Source of the DNA: an uncultured Bacteriovorax sp.
GTDB lineage: Bacteria; Bdellovibrionota; Bacteriovoracia; Bacteriovoracales; Bacteriovoracaceae
DNA length: 11,936 nt
Reading direction: 5' to 3'
Assembly: GCA_946482295.1 (NCBI GenBank)
Contig: CAMLRB010000110.1
Location: 1 to 11,936 of the forward strand
Part shown: positions 1 through 6,827 of the stretch, piece after piece
Position numbering within the stretch: the stretch's first letter is position 1
How the letters are laid out: the number at the start of each line of letters is the position of its first letter
Translations under genes and position numbers: made by a program
Notes under the pieces: model-generated
What the model saw: the letters and a program-made list of their open reading frames with translations, nothing else
Database searches by the model: none
What the model was told of the DNA's origin: nothing

Positions 1-59
1 TGACCAGCTCTTCTTAAACCTTTTCTTGAAACTGAATTTTTCTTCTTAGGAACTGCCAT
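1..59 (-). CDS. rpmF: 50S ribosomal protein L32, 5' end only (runs off left edge)
   Basis: L32 is a small protein of the large ribosomal subunit. Only the first 19 codons lie in the window, reading leftward from an ATG at 59-57. They encode MAVPKKKNSVSRKGLRRAG, the conserved basic N terminus of bacterial L32 (MAVPKxK followed by SxxRxxxRRA). A GGAG Shine-Dalgarno sits about 7 bases upstream of the ATG on the minus strand, which fixes the start. Gene order supports the call: the upstream gene on the same strand is a DUF177/YceD protein, which is next to rpmF in very many bacteria. The rest of the gene, and perhaps plsX beyond it, lies outside the window. The call is secure despite the truncation. 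Confidence 0.93.
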   Translation of the reverse strand, partial: MAVPKKKNSVSRKGLRRAG

Positions 60-97
60 TGTATACTCCGGGGCTGCTTAATAACTTCAACTTTTTA

Positions 98-126
98 ATT
101 ATGAGGGATAATCTTTACGCGAGAAA
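98..126 (-). promoter_or_regulatory. candidate promoter for rpmF
   Basis: On the minus strand, a good -10 (CATAAT at 103-98, 5 of 6 matches to TATAAT) lies 17 bp from a weak -35 (TTTCTC at 126-121). Transcription would start near 91, giving a leader of about 30 nt that contains the rpmF GGAG. It could let rpmF be transcribed separately from yceD. This is a by-eye consensus match only. Confidence 0.3.
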
Positions 127-128
127 GC

Positions 129-144
129 GCGCTTCGGCAAGCAC
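129..144 (-). other. small hairpin in the yceD-rpmF gap
   Basis: On the minus strand GTGCTT and AAGCGC pair around a GCCG loop (six pairs, one of them G-U). The next bases (131-118) hold a second potential stem, CGCG around CTTTCT, which uses the same GCGC bases, so the two could be alternative folds. No run of T follows, so this is not a typical intrinsic terminator. It may only stabilise or separate the yceD and rpmF parts of a shared transcript. Confidence 0.25.
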
Positions 145-170
145 TTTTGCCACATAACGCTTGGCGCACC

Positions 171-683
171 TTAAAAATGCACCGGATTTTTACACTCACC
201 CTCACAGCGAGGAAACGGTGGGACCTCAATAAAGATCTGCTCATGAATGGCCTCTTTCAAATCTGCCATGCCCTTATGGAAGAAATAAAGTTCCATTTCC
301 TGATTGTCGGCAAACACAGTTGTGGCCTCTGCATATTCAGGTAATTTTTCTTTAGAGTCATGTAGAAATGCCGCGTTAAATGGAACTTCCAGGTGACAGG
401 CCACCGGAGCTAAGCATCGTCCACACGGTTGGTGAAAATGAGTATTTACATCTCCATGAACAATCAAATGATCGCCTAAAAAATGATTTGTTTTGCGAGT
501 GATTTGAAGTTTCAAAGCAATATCACCAACCGGACGTTCGTCCTCGGCATCTAATTGTTCTTCTAATTCTACAAGGAGGTCTTTAACCCAAGGAACGTTT
601 TCCCCGAGTTCGTAATCCTCGATGATGTCATGGCTATATTTGCTGATTGCAATGATCGGATCTAGTTGAGTGTTAATTTTCAT
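171..683 (-). CDS. yceD: DUF177/YceD family protein (23S rRNA accumulation)
   Basis: This is a 170-residue protein of the YceD (DUF177) family, which is linked to 23S rRNA accumulation and ribosome assembly in bacteria and plastids. Visible hallmarks are the CGRCL motif (C87, C90) in the middle, preceded by the HGDV strand, the acidic stretch after it, and a C-terminal cysteine pair (C160, C164) followed by KNP. The four cysteines probably bind a metal. The frame stays open upstream to 893, but that part is antisense to aroK and reads as nonsense. The ATG at 683 begins MKINTQLDPI and gives a normal family length. No Shine-Dalgarno precedes it (AATCCTT sits directly before ATG). It lies 111 bp upstream of rpmF on the same strand, its usual partner. 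The family call is fairly secure; the exact role is family knowledge. Confidence 0.87.
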   Translation of the reverse strand: MKINTQLDPIIAISKYSHDIIEDYELGENVPWVKDLLVELEEQLDAEDERPVGDIALKLQITRKTNHFLGDHLIVHGDVNTHFHQPCGRCLAPVACHLEVPFNAAFLHDSKEKLPEYAEATTVFADNQEMELYFFHKGMADLKEAIHEQIFIEVPPFPRCEGECKNPVHF

Positions 684-694
684 AAGGATTAGAG

Positions 695-723
695 ATTTAA
701 CTCTCTTCAAATAAAAAGTACAA
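695..723 (-). promoter_or_regulatory. candidate yceD promoter, overlapping the aroK promoter
   Basis: The minus strand reads TTGTAC (723-718), 17 bp, then TTAAAT (700-695). Transcription would begin near 688, only about 5 nt before the yceD ATG at 683, which fits the missing Shine-Dalgarno. It occupies the same bases as the aroK promoter candidate on the other strand. Both hexamers are imperfect matches. Confidence 0.3.
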
Positions 724-724
724 T
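697..724 (+). promoter_or_regulatory. candidate aroK-operon promoter (leaderless geometry)
   Basis: TTAACT (697-702), a 16-bp spacer, then TACAAT (719-724, 5 of 6 matches to TATAAT). The predicted start is 731-732, the A of the aroK ATG itself. There is no Shine-Dalgarno before aroK, so a leaderless mRNA is possible. The imperfect repeat AGAG-6-CTCT (691-704) overlaps the -35 and could be a protein site. Everything here is by-eye inference. Confidence 0.35.
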
Positions 725-731
725 CAAAAGC

Positions 732-1265
732 ATGAATATTCTCATTGCTGGTTTCATGGGGTCGGGAAAATCGACTCTTCTTAATAAACTGACTAATACG
801 ATGCCGGGGTGGGAGACTCATGATCTCGACCATGTGATCGCTCGGGCACTCAATATAGAACGATCGGCCTTGGGAGACTGGATTCGTAAGCATTCACTTC
901 CACGTTTCCGTTCAATGGAATTTCAATGTTTGCAGCAGTTGTTTTATTCATCACAGTCTAAATTTATTGCTTTGGGTGGAGGAACTCTCGAATCAGCTCC
1001 GGTTCGTCAGCTGATTAAATCACAACCTAAAACGAAATTAGTTTTTCTCGATGTTCCGTTGGAAACTTGTCTGGCAAGAGTGCAAGGCGACCAAAATCGT
1101 CCTATGCTCGACTTAAATCCCTCCGACTTGAAAAAATTACATGCTGAGCGACTCGTTCATTATCGCCAAGCTGACCTTATCATCTCGCCGGTTGAGGGCG
1201 ACGACATAAAAGGGATTGATGCCATTCTTTCTTTAGTGCATACTTTAAAAGGACAAAAACCATAG
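732..1265 (+). CDS. aroK: shikimate kinase
   Basis: Shikimate kinase phosphorylates shikimate to shikimate 3-phosphate with ATP, the fifth step of the chorismate pathway in the cytoplasm. At 177 residues it has the usual length. The P-loop GFMGSGKST is at residues 7-15, the DLD motif with the magnesium/shikimate aspartates at 31-33, and the arginine that contacts shikimate within PRFRSME at 57-63. The glycine triplet of LGGGT is at 82-84, the lid arginine in NRPML at 122-126, and the late conserved arginine in AERLVHYRQAD at 138-148. All key residues are present. It is the first of eight closely packed plus-strand genes, with the next start 8 bp after its stop. No Shine-Dalgarno is visible before the ATG. 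Gluconate kinases share the fold, but the DLD, FRxxE and GGG set favours AroK. Confidence 0.94.
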   Translation: MNILIAGFMGSGKSTLLNKLTNTMPGWETHDLDHVIARALNIERSALGDWIRKHSLPRFRSMEFQCLQQLFYSSQSKFIALGGGTLESAPVRQLIKSQPKTKLVFLDVPLETCLARVQGDQNRPMLDLNPSDLKKLHAERLVHYRQADLIISPVEGDDIKGIDAILSLVHTLKGQKP

Positions 1266-1273
1266 GACGACTC

Positions 1274-2704
1274 ATGGGCGATTCTAAAATTTCAGTAGCA
1301 CTTTTAATGCACGACCTCGGCGAGGTTAAAGAATTAACTGCTGTGTTCAAAAAGCTTGGGATCATTCCACACTTCTACGAAGATTTGAAAACTTTCTGGA
1401 GTGGGACTCTTGAGCGTTTGCCGGCGCTTTGTATTGTAGACGTCAAAATGATGAGTGAAGGAAATCTTGTTCTTCATGATCATCCGGCCGTCATAAACGA
1501 AGAGATGCCGCTGCTTTTTTATTACTCAGAAAAAACAGAGCCGCTTCTCGTTTCAACCCATCAGCTTTTTCATCTGGGGACGTTGAAAAAATCAGCGCAC
1601 TATGAAGGGGCATTGAAGGCGATTCTTAAACGTCTCAATAAAACAATGGCGCTTGAACAAAATAATCTCATGCTGAAGGTTTTGAACAACTCTCAACGCG
1701 AACAAATTGAACAATTGGAAGCTGACAAGCGCTTGATGGTTCAATCTGATCAATACCAGTCAATGGTTAAAAAAGTTTGTCTCGATTTCGAAGAATTAAG
1801 AGGGGAGACAGACTTCATCAAGGCGCTTGAAAAAGTTTTCCAAGGCATTGATGAGATCGAAGAATTTGCCATGATGGAGTTGTCTTTCAACGGACAAAAA
1901 CTTCACTCGCCACTTTCTTATGTTCCGAAGTTCAGAACGATTCCTTCGTTGTGGTTAGGTCAGGCCTGCCAAAATGGAATTGAAGCGTTTGCGCAAAACA
2001 TGGCTTCGCAAGTGGCCATCGATATTATGGGTGGAGATCTTGTTTCCCTTTTAATCAAAGGAACAAAAACTCGTCCGGACAAAATTCTTTTTATTAAAGC
2101 AAACAATGAAACATTTTATAATAACTTCGACTGGAATTTACTCGAAGCTTATTTGAATGGCTTTTATGCAAGCCTTCAAAACAAAATGGTTACGGAGAGA
2201 CCAGCGGAGAAAAGATTTACATCGGCTTTCGAAGCGATGAGTTTCCTCGATCAGTTTCTCTTTGGTCAAAACAAATCAGACGTTCGTCTGGTGAACATTG
2301 ATCTCTCAGATCTTGTGAACGTCGTGATGAAAAAAACGTCGAACAGATTTTTCTGGGCGCGTTTTGAAAAAGAATTTATTGGAAAATTAGAAGTGCAGTC
2401 GCGAGTAGATTTTCGCGTTTTCGAATATGGCGTACAAAATTTTGCGTTTATCTTAAAACCTCAAGACTTAGATTTTTTCTTTGAAGAATTGAAAGATTTC
2501 GCCGCAAAGTTTTCATATTGGAAATACTTTGAAGATTCAGAAGCTGTGCTCTCGCAAATCATCCGTCCAAAAGTCGGAATGATTCCGCTTTCAGCGTATG
2601 CGTACTTAAGCAAAACGCAAAATGGCGAAGCCTCAGTGCGCGAAGGCGTGACAAAACCACAAGCATGGTCGATTGTGGCGCCGAAAAACCAGTTAGACAT
2701 GTAG
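1274..2704 (+). CDS. unrecognised protein: receiver-like N terminus, coiled coil, degenerate GGDEF-like C terminus
   Basis: I do not recognise this 476-residue protein as a named family. Residues 6-120 look like a response-regulator receiver: alternating hydrophobic strands and helices, D14 in the acidic position, D56 in CIVDVKMM where the phosphoacceptor would be, and a late lysine (105/106) in GTLKKS. Residues 122-165 are helical and charged, probably a coiled coil. Residues 166-305 are a mixed domain I cannot place, possibly GAF-like. Residues 315-448 follow the order of a GGDEF domain: VNIDLSDLVNV where the metal-binding strand would be, then RVFEYGVQNFAFIL in place of a canonical RYGGDEFAVLL. 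The signature would thus read GVQNF, without the catalytic acids, so diguanylate cyclase activity is unlikely. No signal peptide or membrane segment is seen. AGGA lies 6 bp before the ATG. It sits in the operon between aroK and alr. The gene is certain; the domain reading is inference. Confidence 0.8.
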   Translation: MGDSKISVALLMHDLGEVKELTAVFKKLGIIPHFYEDLKTFWSGTLERLPALCIVDVKMMSEGNLVLHDHPAVINEEMPLLFYYSEKTEPLLVSTHQLFHLGTLKKSAHYEGALKAILKRLNKTMALEQNNLMLKVLNNSQREQIEQLEADKRLMVQSDQYQSMVKKVCLDFEELRGETDFIKALEKVFQGIDEIEEFAMMELSFNGQKLHSPLSYVPKFRTIPSLWLGQACQNGIEAFAQNMASQVAIDIMGGDLVSLLIKGTKTRPDKILFIKANNETFYNNFDWNLLEAYLNGFYASLQNKMVTERPAEKRFTSAFEAMSFLDQFLFGQNKSDVRLVNIDLSDLVNVVMKKTSNRFFWARFEKEFIGKLEVQSRVDFRVFEYGVQNFAFILKPQDLDFFFEELKDFAAKFSYWKYFEDSEAVLSQIIRPKVGMIPLSAYAYLSKTQNGEASVREGVTKPQAWSIVAPKNQLDM

Positions 2705-2715
2705 GTTGATGGAAT

Positions 2716-3855
2716 ATGAAATTTAGAAGTCGTCTGGTGGTGAACCTTCACCATCTTGCTCATAATGTAAGCGAAATCAAAAAAATTGCTCCCGAGTCTC
2801 AAATTCTTTTCATGGTGAAGGCCGATGGTTACGGACACGGAATGATACCGGTTGTTCGTTACGCTATCACTGAACTGGGAATCAATGAATTTGGATGTGC
2901 GACGATTTCAGAAGCACTTAAGCTCCGCGAAGAGCTTAATGATCTTGAATTCGACGTCTATGTTTTTTCCGACATTCAACTCGAACTTTTAGAAAACGCC
3001 GACATCTATTTAAAACGCAGAATTATTCCGGTGATCTCAAATGTGAGTGAGTTGGATTATATTCTTCATACCCCTGAGTTCCGTCATTTTCCTATTTGTT
3101 TAAAATTCAATACGGGGATGAACAGACTGGGACTTGATCCTAACGATACACCTTTAATAGTGGCGAAACTAAAGCAGCATGGACGCCACAGTGTTCATCA
3201 TCTTATTTCTCACTACGCGAACGCTTCATTTCCAATGGAAACGAATGATAGAAATATATTTCAGCGAACGAGATTCACAGAAATTAAGCAATACTTCCGT
3301 GACAATGGAATTACGCTAGAGCGCACGTCGCAATCAAATTCCGGCGCCACTGAACAAAAGACGGGGATGAAGGCGACAGATACGCACATTCGCCCTGGGC
3401 TCATGATGTATGGACCTTCCTCACTTAATTCTGAGTTTGCCAATCTCTCACACTTCAATGGAAAAGTTGTTTCACGTTTAGAAACTTACATCTTAAGAAC
3501 TTTTGAAGTTAAAACGGGTGATCCGATTGGATACAACTCAACTCCATGTCCGCATGATGGTGTGGTTGCCGTTCTGGCGATTGGATACGGAGATGGTTTT
3601 TCTACTCGTTATGGCGGGGCCCATATTCATCACAAAGGTTTCGACGGCGTCATCACTGGGCGCGTGAACATGGATATGATTCAAGTTCTCTTTCCCAAAG
3701 AAGCAAACGGACATATTAAAGCGCATGAGATTGTCACCATCTGGGGAGAAAAAGAAGGTGATTTGCTCAAGTTCTCAGAAGAGACAAAAACTATTCCTTA
3801 CGAGCTTTTTTGTTCTCTCCTTCCTCGCGTTCCACGAGTTTATCGGTTAAACTAA
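2716..3855 (+). CDS. alr: alanine racemase
   Basis: This PLP enzyme interconverts L- and D-alanine, giving D-alanine for peptidoglycan precursors in the cytoplasm. The 379 residues match the family length. MVKADGYGHG (33-42) carries the PLP-linking lysine K35. NTGMNRLGLD (132-141) holds the arginine that tunes the carbamylated-lysine region. NSGA is at 208-211 and RPGLMMYG at 226-233. GYNST (272-276) supplies the second catalytic base, Y273. GRVNMDM (315-321) is the conserved substrate-side motif, and the C-terminal beta domain ends with LPRVPRVY, as expected. All key residues are present, so it should be active. An AGGT lies 9 bp before the ATG. mlaE begins 4 bp after the stop, so transcription, and probably translation, of the two are coupled. 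I am very sure of the call. Confidence 0.97.
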   Translation: MKFRSRLVVNLHHLAHNVSEIKKIAPESQILFMVKADGYGHGMIPVVRYAITELGINEFGCATISEALKLREELNDLEFDVYVFSDIQLELLENADIYLKRRIIPVISNVSELDYILHTPEFRHFPICLKFNTGMNRLGLDPNDTPLIVAKLKQHGRHSVHHLISHYANASFPMETNDRNIFQRTRFTEIKQYFRDNGITLERTSQSNSGATEQKTGMKATDTHIRPGLMMYGPSSLNSEFANLSHFNGKVVSRLETYILRTFEVKTGDPIGYNSTPCPHDGVVAVLAIGYGDGFSTRYGGAHIHHKGFDGVITGRVNMDMIQVLFPKEANGHIKAHEIVTIWGEKEGDLLKFSEETKTIPYELFCSLLPRVPRVYRLN

Positions 3856-3859
3856 TATC

Positions 3860-4663
3860 GTGAACGAAAAAGTTTTAACATTTATGCGCTCTAAGGTTGA
3901 ACACCTTGGAGCAGAAATTCTTGATATGGTGAATGGACTTGGTTCCATTTCGCTTTTTGGTGCGCGCTTTTTCTATTGGGGATTTCGTAAACCATACCGC
4001 TTCCACCTGCTCATCGAACAACTTTTTTTCATCGGTAACAAAAGTATGACCATCATTTGTTTGTCAGGACTATTCACCGGAATGGTTCTCGCAACACAAA
4101 CATACTTTGGATTCAAACTCATTAACGTTGATTCACTTGTTGGAGCAATCGTTGCGATTTCTCTTTCAAAAGAACTGGCCCCTGTTATGACAGGACTCAT
4201 TGTTGCAGGTCGAGCAGGTTCTGCGATGGCCGCACAAATTGGATCAATGAAAGTAACTGAACAAATTGATGCACTCGAGGTTATGGGAATTTCCAGTGTT
4301 CAATATCTCGCCGTCCCTCGTATCATTGCTGCGACTTTTGCTGTGCCGATGCTTTCCATTGTTTTTCTTTTTATTGGGAACTTAGGTGGCTACGCTATTG
4401 GAACGACAACACTCTCAATTGATGAAGCAATGTATTTTTCTAAACTCGGTGAATTCATGCACGTTTCAGATATCGCTCAAGGTGTGATCAAGGCGACTTT
4501 TTTTGGTTTCGTCATTGCTATCATCGGAACTTATTTCGGCTTTCAAGTTGAAAAAGGAGCGGTGGGAGTTGGACGAGGAACAAACCTCGCTGTTATCTGG
4601 GGAATGATTTCTGTTCTTGTCCTGGATTACTTCCTCACAACCTTTCTCGTGAAGATATTGTAG
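3860..4663 (+). CDS. mlaE: MlaE-family ABC transporter permease (MCE lipid transport)
   Basis: MlaE is the inner-membrane permease of MCE lipid-transport ABC systems; it forms a dimer with MlaF below and an MlaD ring above. The 267-residue protein has an amphipathic N-terminal helix followed by about five hydrophobic segments (roughly 62-80, 95-118, 155-180, 205-228 and 243-265). The family signature ELAPVMTGLIVAGRAGSAMA (105-124) is followed by TEQIDALEVMGISSVQYLAVPR, the loop that contacts the ATPase. The frame opens with GTG 4 bp after the alr stop and no Shine-Dalgarno is visible. An in-frame ATG at codon 9 is an alternative start. Either start fits translation coupled to alr. The neighbours mlaF and mlaD confirm the call; whether the natural lipid is a phospholipid is inferred from the family. 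Confidence 0.95.
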   Translation: MNEKVLTFMRSKVEHLGAEILDMVNGLGSISLFGARFFYWGFRKPYRFHLLIEQLFFIGNKSMTIICLSGLFTGMVLATQTYFGFKLINVDSLVGAIVAISLSKELAPVMTGLIVAGRAGSAMAAQIGSMKVTEQIDALEVMGISSVQYLAVPRIIAATFAVPMLSIVFLFIGNLGGYAIGTTTLSIDEAMYFSKLGEFMHVSDIAQGVIKATFFGFVIAIIGTYFGFQVEKGAVGVGRGTNLAVIWGMISVLVLDYFLTTFLVKIL

Positions 4664-4672
4664 GAGAAACCC

Positions 4673-5425
4673 TTGCTGACTTTTGAGAATCCCGCCATTT
4701 CGCTAAAAAACGTTACTAAAAAATTTGGTGAGCAAACCATTCTCAATGACCTTAGTTTCGACATCCCTCGTGACAAAATTACTACGATCCTGGGATTTTC
4801 CGGAGCAGGGAAATCGACGCTCTTAAAACACATCTTAGGTATTGTCAGCCCAACAAGTGGAACTGTGACAGTGCTTGGAAAAGATCTCAATCATCTTGAT
4901 AAAGTGGAGTTGCGTGAATTCCGCAAAAATTTTGGAATGCTTTTTCAGTATGCCGCTCTTTTTGATTCATTCACCGCCGCCGAAAATGTTGGTTTTCCAC
5001 TGCACGAATTCACTGATCTCTCGAACAAAGAGATCGAAGAAAAAGTGCATGATCTTTTAATCTCTGTCGGAATTAAGCCTGAGTCTTTCCACAAGCTGCC
5101 TTCTGAACTTTCAGGGGGAATGAGAAAACGTGTGGGTCTTGCGCGAGCGTTGGCGCTCAGTCCGGGCATCATGCTTTATGATGAACCGACAACAGGCCTT
5201 GATCCAATTACGACAAAAATGGTTAACAATTTAATTGTTGATACATCAAAGGCGCATAAGACCCGAGAGATGACGTCGGTTATTATTTCTCACGACGTGA
5301 AAGCGACGCTAGAAATTTCCGACTATATCGCGTTTTTAGACCGTGGTACCATAATAGAATATTTACCAGTAGAAGAGTTCAAAAATTCGGACAAACATCT
5401 TGTTCAGGAATTTTTAAGACTTTAA
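4673..5425 (+). CDS. mlaF: MlaF-family ABC transporter ATP-binding protein
   Basis: This is the cytoplasmic ATPase that powers the MlaE permease. Of 250 residues, the visible motifs are Walker A GFSGAGKST (41-49), the Q-loop at FQYAALFDSF (91-100), the ABC signature LSGGMRKRVGLARAL (146-160), Walker B IMLYDEP (166-172) with the catalytic glutamate E171, the D-loop GLDP, and the switch histidine H207 in IISHD. The LSGGMRKRVGLARA signature is typical of the MlaF/MCE-type subfamily. The likely start is TTG at 4673, supported by AGGAG six bases before it that overlaps the mlaE stop codon. No better ATG lies near, and the protein begins LTFENPAISLKNV, a normal N terminus. The gap from mlaE is 9 bp. 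The enzyme should be active. Confidence 0.95.
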   Translation: MLTFENPAISLKNVTKKFGEQTILNDLSFDIPRDKITTILGFSGAGKSTLLKHILGIVSPTSGTVTVLGKDLNHLDKVELREFRKNFGMLFQYAALFDSFTAAENVGFPLHEFTDLSNKEIEEKVHDLLISVGIKPESFHKLPSELSGGMRKRVGLARALALSPGIMLYDEPTTGLDPITTKMVNNLIVDTSKAHKTREMTSVIISHDVKATLEISDYIAFLDRGTIIEYLPVEEFKNSDKHLVQEFLRL

Positions 5426-5444
5426 AAAAAGGTGAGCATCCATA

Positions 5445-6815
5445 ATGAATGAATTTAAAGTAGGACTACTTGCCATCGCTACGATTGTTGCAGTTGCATT
5501 TATGTCCTTCAAAATTACGTCGGGACAATCAGGTTTCGGTCAGTACGTAACTTATAGAACGATCGTGAAAGATGCCTCTGGGATTTTTCCAAAAACTCCA
5601 ATTAAAGTTGCGGGGATTGCCGCTGGTCGTATTAATTCTATTGAGCTTCAGGGAAACACGGCCCTCATTACTTTCGAAATCCTTAAACAAATTCAGGTGA
5701 CAAAAAACTCAAAACTCAGAATTAAGTCAGTGGGTTTTTTGGGTGATAAATACATTGAAATTTTTATTGGCGATTCTCCTGAACTCTTAAAGAAATTTGA
5801 TTTCATTGATTCAGAAGAAGCAGCGGGAATCGAAACACTTGTAAAAGACACTTCTGAAATTCTTCTCGATGTAAAACAAATCGTCCGTTCGTTAAAAGAT
5901 TCAATTGCTCCGGAAGGACAAATATCTCCAATCAAAAAAATCTTAGCTGACGTTCAAACGACTGTTGAGAATACTAAAGAAGCTACACTCAGTTTAAAAA
6001 GAATCATGCAGGGGAATGAAGAAAAGATTAATGCCCTTGTTGATAACTTAGAAAACTTCTCTTACGAACTTGCTTACAATATGGATAAAGGAAATCCGGA
6101 TGCTGCCATTTCTGACCTGAAGAAGATCATGGGGAATGCGGACAAATTAACGAAAGATCTCTCCGACATTGTGGCCGACGTAAAACGCGGAAAAGGAACA
6201 ATGGGTAAACTTTTAGTAGAGGAAGAGATTGCTGATCAAGTAAAAGATACTCTTTCTAGTGTTCAAAAAATCGTAGGTAAAGCAGATGCTATTCGCACAG
6301 AACTTTCAGTTTTCACCGGTGCAAATACTGATGGAGCTGGTGAGAGTGAAGTGGCGCTAAGAATTTTTCCTTCGCCAGAAAGATTTTATCATTTAGGTCT
6401 AACAACATCTGAGATTGGTCCAGACACTGAAACAATTACAGAAACAACGACAAATGGAAATACTGTAACAACAAACAAAAAAGAACGTGAGCGTGATACA
6501 TTTCGCTTCAATGTTCAAGTTGGTCGTCGTGTACAAGACTTCGCTTTCCGCGGAGGTCTTATTGAATCAACAGGTGGTCTAGGGATCGATTACTATTTCC
6601 AACCATTGGGAACAAAATTTACAACTGAAGTTTTTGATTACGATAAAGATCGTGGACCGAATATTCGTGTAACGACTGAAGCCCAACTATGGAATGTGCT
6701 TTATGGACGTATCTCGGGTAACGATCTTGCTCGCAAAGAAAGAAGTGCGACAGTTTCAGCTGGTCTAAGATTTAATGATGAAGACTTGAAAGGTTTGATG
6801 GGCTTTTTCTTTTAA
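5445..6815 (+). CDS. mlaD: MlaD-family MCE protein with OMP-like C-terminal extension
   Basis: This is the periplasmic lipid-binding subunit of the MCE system, anchored in the inner membrane. Residues 5-24 form the N-terminal membrane helix. Residues about 35-110 are the MCE beta-barrel domain (VKDASGIFPKTPIKVAGIAA, then a strand pattern ending VGFLGDKYIEIFIGD). Residues 125-285 are mostly helical and include KRGKGTMGKLLVEEE (248-262), a motif common in long MlaD proteins. Residues about 350-456 change character: alternating strands with GGLIESTGGLGIDYYF, AGLRFNDEDLKGLMG and a terminal phenylalanine run. This end resembles an outer-membrane beta-structure and the extension seen in deltaproteobacterial MCE proteins. 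At 456 residues it is far longer than E. coli MlaD (about 180). AAGGTGAG lies 8 bp before the ATG. No MlaB, MlaC or MlaA homologue is present in this window. Confidence 0.93.
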   Translation: MNEFKVGLLAIATIVAVAFMSFKITSGQSGFGQYVTYRTIVKDASGIFPKTPIKVAGIAAGRINSIELQGNTALITFEILKQIQVTKNSKLRIKSVGFLGDKYIEIFIGDSPELLKKFDFIDSEEAAGIETLVKDTSEILLDVKQIVRSLKDSIAPEGQISPIKKILADVQTTVENTKEATLSLKRIMQGNEEKINALVDNLENFSYELAYNMDKGNPDAAISDLKKIMGNADKLTKDLSDIVADVKRGKGTMGKLLVEEEIADQVKDTLSSVQKIVGKADAIRTELSVFTGANTDGAGESEVALRIFPSPERFYHLGLTTSEIGPDTETITETTTNGNTVTTNKKERERDTFRFNVQVGRRVQDFAFRGGLIESTGGLGIDYYFQPLGTKFTTEVFDYDKDRGPNIRVTTEAQLWNVLYGRISGNDLARKERSATVSAGLRFNDEDLKGLMGFFF

Positions 6816-6827
6816 ATAGTAGAGAAA

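Noticed and set aside
684..893. Upstream extension of the yceD reading frame by 70 codons
   Set aside because: It lies antisense within aroK, does not look like DUF177 sequence, and would make the protein abnormally long; the ATG at 683 gives the family length.
2461..2838. Minus-strand open frame of 125 codons
   Set aside because: It is fully antisense to the end of the REC/GGDEF-like gene and the start of alr, and its translation shows no family features.
5445..6815. MCE protein as a host-cell-entry virulence factor
   Set aside because: The mammalian-cell-entry name is historical; with mlaE and mlaF adjacent, a lipid-transport role is the supported reading.
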